Assembly (NCBI GenBank): GCA_023416995.1
Contig: JAEZGI010000023.1
Span: forward strand, 1-17,237
Reading direction: 5' to 3'
Source: Bacteroidota bacterium
Lineage (GTDB): Bacteria > Bacteroidota > Bacteroidia > Chitinophagales > Chitinophagaceae
DNA: 17,237 nucleotides
Shown here: one piece after another, positions 8,618 through 14,913 of the stretch
Position numbering within the stretch: position 1 is the first letter of the stretch
How the letters are laid out: every line of letters begins with the position of its first letter
The notes under the pieces: generated by a model
The model's database searches: none
What the model saw: only the letters and a program-made list of their open reading frames with translations
What the model was told of the DNA's origin: nothing
Position numbers and translations under genes: made by a program

Positions 8618-9775
8618 ATGATCAGGACGATGTTATATACTGCCGCATTGGCTTTGTTGTTCACTTCTTGCAAAAAAGATTATGACGACGGTTATATTGC
8701 TCCACCGGTTGATCCCAATGCGCCGGGTTTAATTGAGTGGGAAAAAGCCGCTGACAGCAGCACTAATGCTTTGGTTCAAAAATTCTGGAACCCCTCAGGG
8801 AACTATTTCAATGAAAAAAATACAAACACCAATTTTCATTATTGGCCACAGGCACACGCGCTTGATGTATTGGTAGACGCCTATGTACGTACGGGCAAAC
8901 AAGAGTATAAAGATTACATGGATAAATGGTTCACTGGTGTGAATCAAAAAAACGGGAATAGTTTCCTTAATGAGTTCTACGATGATATGGAGTGGAACGC
9001 ACTTGCTATGTTACGTGCTTATGATGCTACCAATGATGCCAAATACCGGACCGCGGTAGAAACTGTATGGACGGATATCAAAACCGGCTGGAACACAACG
9101 ATGGGTGGCGGCATTGCCTGGCGCAAATCACAGATGTATTATAAGAACACGCCTGCAAATGCACCGGCTGCGATTCTCGCAGCAAGACTATACGAACGTT
9201 TTAAAAATGCGGATGATCTTGCCTGGTCAAAGAAAATTTATGTATGGTTGAAAGAAACCCTCTATAACAAGTCCACCGGCTGGGTTTACGATGGTATCAA
9301 TAGTGACAATGATGGGAAGCGCAATGAGTCCTGGAAGTTTACTTATAACCAGGGAACATTTATCGGCGCTGCTATAGAATTGTTTCGGATAACCAATGAA
9401 GCAGTATATCTGAATGATGCGTTGCAGGCCGCAAATTTCACTTTGTCAGACAACAGCCTGACCAACTTTGACGATAATTTATTGAAAGATGAAGGTGGGG
9501 GCGACGGAGGTTTGTTTAAAGGTGTGTTTGTCCGTTATTTCACACAGCTTATCCGTACTGATGGGATGCTCAGCAGTGACAGGTCAAGATACGTAAGGTA
9601 CCTGCGCCATAATGCAACCACACTTTGGATCGATGGCACAGATAAAAATAATCTGCTGTTTGCGAGTTACTGGAAAAATAAAGCAGGCGCATCCACTGAT
9701 CTCACCATACAGGTGTCTGGTGCAATCTTGATGGAAGCCGCTGCCTTACTTGATAAAGAGGGTTATTTTGATTAA
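8618..9775 (+). CDS. GH76 glycoside hydrolase lipoprotein (endo-alpha-1,6-mannanase family)
   Basis: The product has 385 residues. A short signal (LALLFTSC) ends at Cys18 and is followed by KKDYDD, an export-like Lys/acid sequence, so the enzyme is probably on the outer surface. The catalytic domain fills residues about 38-380 as an (alpha/alpha)-helical barrel. GH76 signatures seen are HYWPQAHALDVLVDAY (74-89), the paired aspartates D122-D123 in FYDDMEWNALAM, GGGIAWR, KNTPANAPAAILAARLYE and FTYNQGTFIGAAIEL. In the family, the adjacent Asp pair supplies nucleophile and acid/base for retaining hydrolysis of alpha-1,6-linked mannan backbones. Both are intact here. Some GH76 enzymes also act as transglycosidases, mainly in fungi. 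With SusC/D/E before it and GH92 after it, a role in cutting an alpha-mannan backbone at the cell surface is well supported. The ATG at 8618 gives a good lipoprotein signal directly. Confidence 0.93.
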   Translation: MIRTMLYTAALALLFTSCKKDYDDGYIAPPVDPNAPGLIEWEKAADSSTNALVQKFWNPSGNYFNEKNTNTNFHYWPQAHALDVLVDAYVRTGKQEYKDYMDKWFTGVNQKNGNSFLNEFYDDMEWNALAMLRAYDATNDAKYRTAVETVWTDIKTGWNTTMGGGIAWRKSQMYYKNTPANAPAAILAARLYERFKNADDLAWSKKIYVWLKETLYNKSTGWVYDGINSDNDGKRNESWKFTYNQGTFIGAAIELFRITNEAVYLNDALQAANFTLSDNSLTNFDDNLLKDEGGGDGGLFKGVFVRYFTQLIRTDGMLSSDRSRYVRYLRHNATTLWIDGTDKNNLLFASYWKNKAGASTDLTIQVSGAILMEAAALLDKEGYFD

Positions 9776-9805
9776 TTGATTTATTAGGTTTACAAAAGTT
9801 TTACG

Positions 9806-11986
9806 ATGCTCATGAAGTTGCATAGAAGTTTCTCGTTGCTGGTTGCCGGCATCATAATTTGTCACGGCGCATTTGCCCAAAAGAAGCCGTTCAAGCCAAG
9901 CGGTGTTACAAAATATGTGAACACATTTATAGGTACGGCACCGCTGTTGGATCCGGCTATCATTGGCTATACACCGCCACCAAACTGGCGGGTGTGGGCC
10001 GGGTTAACCTATCCTGGCACTTCTTTGCCAAATGCTATGGTTCAGCTTAGTCCGATGACGGAATACGGATCTGGTGCCGGGTATGAATATGAAGACACCC
10101 TGATACACGGGTTTACACATACAAACAAAGGACACTGGAATCTTTGTAACATACCGGTGATGCCTGTAACGGGTTCACCGAATCTTGACGGGCGCTATGC
10201 CTCCCGTTTCTCACATGCTAAAGAATCAGCAGCACCAGGATTTTACAGTGTTTACCTTGAAGATTTCAAGGTAGATGTATCCCTTACTTCGACACTGCGT
10301 ACCGGTTATCACCGTTATGTTTTTCAGAACGGATCAGGACGACAAATCTGGTTCGATTTATCACGCGCCAACAATAAAGTGCTGGCCTGGGAAATCAAGG
10401 CAGTAGGGAACAATGCTGTGGAAGGGTTTCAACAGGTACATGAAAACAAAATCTATTTCTATGCCACAGTAACTGAGCCGTTTATTAACATGGAAGTGAG
10501 CGGTAACGGTAAGGACCAGGGTTTTGCACTGCTTAAGATCCGTGACGGAAATAATCGCCCGGTAGAGCTCAAAATAGGGTTATCGTTTGTAAGCACAGAA
10601 AATGCAAAAGAAAATCTGCAAAAAGAACTTGGTTCAAAGTCGTTTGAAACAGTACGGGATGAGGCCAATACAACCTGGGATAAACTTTTGTCAACGATCG
10701 AGGTGAAGGGTGGAACAGAGAAACAAAAACAAATGTTTTACTCATCGTTGTATCGCTCTTTCTTATGGTCAGCTTTAAAAAGCGATGTCAACGGTGATTA
10801 TTTTGATGGAAGAAATATTGTCAGGAAAGCTTCTTTCAGATACTACACCGAACCATCGCTTTGGGACACGTATCGTAATAAAGACATATTACTGGGTTTA
10901 ATAACACCTGATGTAAGCGCCGATATCATCAGTTCAATGAATGATATGGGAACCAAAAATGGTTTCATGCCTACCTTCTTTCACGGGGATCATGGAGCGC
11001 CTTATATCACTGGTACATATCTGCGTGGTATTCGCGGATTTGATGTCAGCAAGTCTTATGAATTACTGCTCAAAAATGCCAGTGTTGAGGGCCGCGGGCG
11101 ACCACATCTGAACGAATACATAACCAAAGGATTTATCTCGGACCCGGATGTTCAGAACCCGCATGTAGAAACAAAGGCAAAAGCCGGTGTGTCAAAAACA
11201 CTGGAGTATTCTTATGATGATTATGCCCTGGCTCAACTTGCAAAAACCCTGGGTCATCAGGCGCAGCATGATAGCCTGATGAAACGATCCCGTAACTACA
11301 GGAATATGTTCGACAAGTCGACCAATTTTATGCGTGGCCGACTTGCAAATGGTGACTGGATAAAAAACTTCGATCCACAATACCCGTATTACGAATATAT
11401 GTATCGTGAGGCCAACGCCTGGCAGGTTTCATTTTTCGCACCTCATGATATGAAGGGATTGGTTGACCTGTATGGTGGTCCGCAACAATTTGAAGCCAAA
11501 CTCGATTCTTTTTTTACTGTTCCATGGAACCCCAAACATATTGCCCGCAACGTATCAAGTTTTATAGGTCAGTATTGTCACGGCAACCAGCCGGATCATG
11601 AGGCGCCGTTCTCGTATTACTTTATAGGTAAGCCGGAAAAGTCGCAAAAGATTATCGATAAGATATTGAACGGATTATATGGTATCGGCGAACATGGTCT
11701 GGCTTTGTGCGGGATGGATGATGCAGGTGAAATGTCGGCCTGGTACGTATTGAATGCGCTGGGGCTGTACACATTTTCATCTGCAGATCCGGAGTACCTC
11801 GTTACGGTACCCTTGTTTGATGAAGTTCGTTGGACCCTTCCTGGTGGCAAAAAGGTAGTGATTAAAAAGACTGGTAAAAGCCGCGACCTGCTAAAGGTGC
11901 AAGTCAACGGCAAGGATCAGACCGGATATTTTATTTCACATGAAGTATTTCAGAACGGGGGAACAATTAACGTAGTTACCAGGTAA
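9806..11986 (+). CDS. GH92 exo-alpha-mannosidase, periplasmic
   Basis: This 726-residue enzyme has a Sec signal peptide ending GAFAQ (residue 25) and no lipobox, so it should work in the periplasm. Starts at 9806 and 9812 (MLMK or MK) are both possible. An N-terminal beta-sandwich (about 33-275, with YVNTFIGTAP, GLTYPGTSLPNAMVQLSP and IHGFTHTN) precedes an alpha/alpha-barrel. Barrel motifs are YTEPSLWDTYRNKDILL (347-363), MYREANAWQVSFFAPHD (532-548), HGNQPDHEAPFSYYFIGKP (592-610) and CGMDDAGEMSAWYVLNALGL (635-654). By spacing to the characterised BT3990, E535 should be the catalytic acid and D638/D639 lie at the catalytic-base region. GH92 enzymes are calcium-dependent inverting exo-mannosidases that release mannose from alpha-1,2, -1,3 or -1,4 links. 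Here the +1-subsite motif reads G-N-Q-P rather than the G-H-E-P or G-N-E-P I expect, so linkage specificity is open. It is the last gene of the operon, 30 bp after GH76. Confidence 0.93.
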   Translation: MLMKLHRSFSLLVAGIIICHGAFAQKKPFKPSGVTKYVNTFIGTAPLLDPAIIGYTPPPNWRVWAGLTYPGTSLPNAMVQLSPMTEYGSGAGYEYEDTLIHGFTHTNKGHWNLCNIPVMPVTGSPNLDGRYASRFSHAKESAAPGFYSVYLEDFKVDVSLTSTLRTGYHRYVFQNGSGRQIWFDLSRANNKVLAWEIKAVGNNAVEGFQQVHENKIYFYATVTEPFINMEVSGNGKDQGFALLKIRDGNNRPVELKIGLSFVSTENAKENLQKELGSKSFETVRDEANTTWDKLLSTIEVKGGTEKQKQMFYSSLYRSFLWSALKSDVNGDYFDGRNIVRKASFRYYTEPSLWDTYRNKDILLGLITPDVSADIISSMNDMGTKNGFMPTFFHGDHGAPYITGTYLRGIRGFDVSKSYELLLKNASVEGRGRPHLNEYITKGFISDPDVQNPHVETKAKAGVSKTLEYSYDDYALAQLAKTLGHQAQHDSLMKRSRNYRNMFDKSTNFMRGRLANGDWIKNFDPQYPYYEYMYREANAWQVSFFAPHDMKGLVDLYGGPQQFEAKLDSFFTVPWNPKHIARNVSSFIGQYCHGNQPDHEAPFSYYFIGKPEKSQKIIDKILNGLYGIGEHGLALCGMDDAGEMSAWYVLNALGLYTFSSADPEYLVTVPLFDEVRWTLPGGKKVVIKKTGKSRDLLKVQVNGKDQTGYFISHEVFQNGGTINVVTR

Positions 11987-12010
11987 ATAGAAACACGTAT
12001 ATTCATACGG

Positions 12011-12018
12011 TAGGTTTG
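12011..12018 (+). promoter_or_regulatory. possible Bacteroidota -7 promoter element before the FecR-like/sigma pair
   Basis: TAGGTTTG matches the Bacteroidota -7 consensus TAnnTTTG exactly and would place a transcription start about 28 nt before the ATG at 12053. No TTTG-like -33 element is seen at the right distance (the GH92 stop region lies there). The same bases form half of a 5-bp stem (AGGTT 12012-12016 with AACCT 12023-12027, loop TGGGGG), so a weak terminator after GH92 is the alternative reading. Confidence 0.25.
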
Positions 12019-12052
12019 GGGGAACCTTTAATTCCGATTACATAGCCATTGC

Positions 12053-12241
12053 ATGGACAAACAAAAATTATTGTTACTGATCGAGCGGTACCTCTCGAAC
12101 CAGGCGAGCGATTCTGAAAGACAGGAACTCGACCGTTGGTATGACCAGTTTGAAAATCATCCAGGCATCGATCCGGGATTATTGGTGCCGCCCGCAACCC
12201 TAGAACAAAATCGATTTTGCCGGGCAGAAAATCGTGAGTAA
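12053..12241 (+). CDS. short FecR-like N-terminal anti-sigma fragment
   Basis: This 62-residue reading frame starts with an ATG 66 bp after the GH92 gene. Its first 45 residues (DKQKLLLLIERYLSNQAS, then ERQELDRWYDQFENHPGID) have the look of the cytoplasmic N-terminal helix bundle of Bacteroidota FecR-type anti-sigma factors, including the conserved W-Y-D near residue 30. A normal FecR protein is about 300-400 residues, with a membrane helix near residue 80-100 and periplasmic FecR and DUF4974 domains. None of that exists here: the frame ends at TGA/TAA-type stop TAA 12239-12241, and only 27-57 bp separate it from the sigma factor start. The last 15 residues (TLEQNRFCRAENRE region) are unlike FecR. 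It is either a decayed remnant or a soluble stand-alone sigma-binding domain. The next frame stays open only to about 12276, so a simple frameshift does not restore a full protein. Confidence 0.55.
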   Translation: MDKQKLLLLIERYLSNQASDSERQELDRWYDQFENHPGIDPGLLVPPATLEQNRFCRAENRE

Positions 12242-12298
12242 ATTTATTGTTGATTTGTTCACGGGATCATGACTACTGGTCTGCCACAAAACGATTGC

Positions 12299-12862
12299 AT
12301 GTCGAAACCCTGCCGTTACCAAGAACTGGGCGATCTTGAATTGCTAGCCCTCGCAAAAGAAGACAATACCCCCGCTTTCGATGAATTATATCGCCGCTAC
12401 TGGGCCCTGTTGGTAAACACCGCTTACAAAAGAGTTGGTTCACGCGCGGTAGCGGAGGACCTGGTGCAGGAATTATTCGCTTCTATTTATCAGCGTCGTC
12501 ATTCACTTGAGGTGACTACTTCATTTGGTGCCTATTTAAATCAGGCGCTGAAATTTAGTATCCTGAATCACATTCGTTCAACACTAGTCCGCGATCGTTA
12601 CCTCAAAGAATCTTTTTTTAGCAACACCTGCAAAAACGATTTAGTTGATGAGTTTGATGTTAAGGAGCTGTATAAAAAAATTTCTTCAAGTCTTCAGACC
12701 CTGTCTCCGAAATGCCGTGAAGCCTTCCTGCTTTCACGCAGAGATCAACAGCCATATAAAAACATATCTGCGCATTTGCATATCTCAGTAAGCACTGTTG
12801 AAAAACATATTGTGAAAGCGTTGAAAGTGCTTCGGTCAAACCTGAGGGAGCAGCTATCTTAA
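12299..12862 (+). CDS. ECF-type RNA polymerase sigma-70 factor, Bacteroidota expansion family
   Basis: The product is a 187-residue ECF sigma factor with only regions 2 and 4. Region 2 covers about 24-95 (NTPAFDELYRRYWALLVNTA, AEDLVQELFASIYQRR, and LNQALKFSILNHIRS near the -10-recognition helix). Region 4 covers about 128-182 (LQTLSPKCREAFLLSR, then the helix-turn-helix ISAHLHISVSTVEKHIVKAL). There is no membrane segment. I prefer the ATG at 12299, which leads at once into the family-typical QELGDLELLALAKEDN. An ATG at 12269 would add ten unconserved residues. In this phylum such factors usually sit upstream of a full fecR gene and a signalling SusC. Here it lies downstream of the glycan operon and after a FecR fragment. 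Its 3' end overlaps the convergent T9SS-substrate gene by 9 bp. Control of the neighbouring operon is possible but not shown. Confidence 0.93.
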   Translation: MSKPCRYQELGDLELLALAKEDNTPAFDELYRRYWALLVNTAYKRVGSRAVAEDLVQELFASIYQRRHSLEVTTSFGAYLNQALKFSILNHIRSTLVRDRYLKESFFSNTCKNDLVDEFDVKELYKKISSSLQTLSPKCREAFLLSRRDQQPYKNISAHLHISVSTVEKHIVKALKVLRSNLREQLS

Positions 12863-14785
12863 TAAAGTAACGACACCTTTTAGTGACTTAGTTTCACCGC
12901 CTTTCCTGATGGTGCAATGCCACACGTAGATACCATTCCCCGCAGGTCCGGACCCCATAATTCCATCCCATCCTTTGGTTGGATCGGTGGTGGAAAAAAC
13001 TTTCTGTCCCCAGCGGTTAAATATCTGTAACTGATATCCATCAAGCGGCCCCGAACGAAGCAACTTAAACTTGTCATTACGCCCGTCGCCATTTGGAGTG
13101 AACCCGGTAGGAAATATGATGTCGCAATAAGCGGTGGAGATCAGGACTTCATCGGTAGCAACACCGCAGTTATCAGAAACTGTTACCGAGTATACTCCAG
13201 CTTGTTTGACAATATAGACTGGGCTTGTTGAACCATCCTGCCAGGTGTAGCTGTTATATGCGCCTGGATTTAACACCAGGCTATCTCCGGTACAAATTGA
13301 CCTGTCCGGTCCGAGATCGGGTCCGTTTGATGCTTTCAGGGTGAGCGTCAGCGTGCGGATGCTGTCACATCCGTTTACAGATTGATAGCCATCGGTATAA
13401 ACGCCCGGTTGTGTGTATCCCTCAAATGACTCACCGGTGCAGATCTGTGCACTTACTGCTGTTCTGATTGTATTAACCACCTGCAGTTCCAATCGTCTTA
13501 TGCTATCACAGCCAGTGGATCCAATCAGGGTATCGATATAAACACCGGTTTTTGTATGGCCGAAATACGAGGTGCCTTCACAGATTGTACGTTGAACGGT
13601 GGTAAATGTTTTACTGCTAACAACAAGGTGTAGCGTGCGCAAACTATCGCAGCCACCTGCTGTAGTAAAAACATCCCTGTAAGTACCGGTTGAGGTATAA
13701 CCCTCGAAAGAATCGCCATCACATATTGCCCGGTTGATAACTGTTGCTACCGGCGCATTGATTTGCACCTGCCGATCGGATGTTTCAGAGGTTCCGCATG
13801 ACAAATTGGTGATGGTCAAAGAAATTTTTTTCGTTCCACCGTTGTTGTAGCGGATCACGTAGGGTCCGGTACCCGAACCCGAAATGACTGTGCCGCCATC
13901 CCAGTTCCATAAAATATTGTAACCCGTTGCACCGGGCGGTACACTGCCCGTATAGGTTACCGTTATATCCTGCGAGCCGGTACACGCAGTTGTGGCTGAG
14001 GTTGTAAAACTGGTAGCATCATTTGTGTTCGCAATGGTACAAATGTCATTGTAAACAGCCGTCACGGTAGCCTGTGACGAATATTCGTTGGTAAAGGACA
14101 GATAAGCAAACTTTGCTTCGGCTGATTCACATACCACTGCCTGGTCGTCGCGGTAAATAAGAATCGGCACACCGGCAGTGCCTACATATTTACCTGCTGC
14201 GTCATTATACGAGATGAAACGATTGTTGTTTACATAAACATCAATGATACCCGTGGCGCCATCCCGGGTAAAGGTTAAAAGATAATAGGTATCCAGTTCA
14301 AAAAATGGACAGGCTCCTATGATGCCATTAGGATAGAAGTCAAGACAGCGTTGATTGCCACCGCCAGAGGATTTATAATAGATGCCTGCATCGGAGGTGC
14401 CGTTTGAGAAGTCTATGATCCTCGACCAGCTTTGGTTTCCCCAACCAGTGTTCTTAACATAAAGATGAATTGTGTAGGTGCCGGTTACCGTGCCGGCAGT
14501 GTTTGGATAACTTAATCCCCAATGAAGATTCGAACTGTAAACCTGTCTCGTTAAGCCACATTGCGGAAGGTTATCAGAAACAAAACCTCCTGCAGTTGCA
14601 GAAGCACCGCAATTGCCTGCTGCCTTTAAAGGTGTAAGCGCCGGCCCGCATTCCGCTGCTGAAACCGATAAATCGCCAAAAAATCGATAGGAGTGTTTTA
14701 TGCTTTGCGCCGCTAATTTGTAAGGTAAACCGGCAATGGCAATAACTAAACCGAGAAGGTAAAACCTCCGTAACAATTTATTCAT
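12854..14785 (-). CDS. secreted multidomain protein with gliding-type (T9SS type B) C-terminal sorting domain
   Basis: The product has 643 residues. The signal peptide (residues 1-26, LGLVIAIAGL, ending KLAAQ) directs it to the periplasm. A LamG/concanavalin-like beta region spans about 30-240 (TYTIHLYVKNTGW, SRIIDFSNGTSDAGIYYKSS, GIIDVYVNNNRFISYNDAAG). A PKD-like Ig domain lies at about 255-345 (ATGYNILWNWDGGTVISGSG). Three cysteine-containing 47-residue repeats follow (354-484), then an Ig-like segment (489-548, DLGPDRSICTGDSLVLN, YTWQDGSTS). The end (557-643) is the gliding-motility-associated type B sorting domain: FPTGFTPNGDGRNDKFKLL, IFNRWGQKVF, GWDG, GNGIYVW. The expected fate is export through the type IX secretion system to the surface or medium, with an adhesive or glycan-binding role. 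No catalytic motif was recognised. The ATG at 14783-14785 gives the signal peptide directly. The stop overlaps the sigma-factor stop region by 9 bp in convergent orientation. Confidence 0.88.
   Translation of the reverse strand: MNKLLRRFYLLGLVIAIAGLPYKLAAQSIKHSYRFFGDLSVSAAECGPALTPLKAAGNCGASATAGGFVSDNLPQCGLTRQVYSSNLHWGLSYPNTAGTVTGTYTIHLYVKNTGWGNQSWSRIIDFSNGTSDAGIYYKSSGGGNQRCLDFYPNGIIGACPFFELDTYYLLTFTRDGATGIIDVYVNNNRFISYNDAAGKYVGTAGVPILIYRDDQAVVCESAEAKFAYLSFTNEYSSQATVTAVYNDICTIANTNDATSFTTSATTACTGSQDITVTYTGSVPPGATGYNILWNWDGGTVISGSGTGPYVIRYNNGGTKKISLTITNLSCGTSETSDRQVQINAPVATVINRAICDGDSFEGYTSTGTYRDVFTTAGGCDSLRTLHLVVSSKTFTTVQRTICEGTSYFGHTKTGVYIDTLIGSTGCDSIRRLELQVVNTIRTAVSAQICTGESFEGYTQPGVYTDGYQSVNGCDSIRTLTLTLKASNGPDLGPDRSICTGDSLVLNPGAYNSYTWQDGSTSPVYIVKQAGVYSVTVSDNCGVATDEVLISTAYCDIIFPTGFTPNGDGRNDKFKLLRSGPLDGYQLQIFNRWGQKVFSTTDPTKGWDGIMGSGPAGNGIYVWHCTIRKGGETKSLKGVVTLLR
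13322..13726 (-). repeat. three tandem 47-residue (141-bp) protein repeats
   Basis: Within the T9SS-sorted protein, residues 354, 401 and 448 each start a unit with I-C-x-G-x-S-(F/Y)-x-G-(Y/H), then T-x-x-G-x-Y-x-D, then GCDS(L/I)R and a hydrophobic strand. The spacing is exactly 47 residues each time. Two cysteines per unit suggest a disulfide in each repeat. The DNA copies differ a lot, so this is old protein-level duplication, not a fresh tandem array. Confidence 0.85.
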
Positions 14786-14796
14786 ATCGTGCGTGA

Positions 14797-14814
14797 CCGT
14801 CTGATAGCTGACGG
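14797..14814. other. inverted repeat just before the T9SS-substrate gene start
   Basis: CCGTC (14797-14801) and GACGG (14810-14814) form a 5-bp stem with an 8-nt loop, 12 bases upstream of the start codon on the minus strand. It would sit in the mRNA leader or could be an operator. The rest of the 128-bp gap (14786-14913) is AT-rich and shows no clear promoter match. Confidence 0.2.
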
Positions 14815-14913
14815 CGCTGTTATTAAATTACAGATGCAAACATGTGCAATATTCAGCATAACCTGCAATACAACAGGGACGAATTGTTTAATCAGCGACT
14901 TGAACCGGATAGC

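Noticed and set aside
12242..12298. Frameshift as the cause of the short FecR reading frame
   Set aside because: The alternative frame (read as NKIDFAGQKIVSKFI) ends after about 20 residues, and there is no room for the missing 250 or more residues before the sigma gene, so a deletion is needed.
13322..13726. 141-bp periodicity considered as a CRISPR or DNA tandem repeat
   Set aside because: The similarity is at protein level only, the nucleotide copies diverge strongly and there are no spacers.
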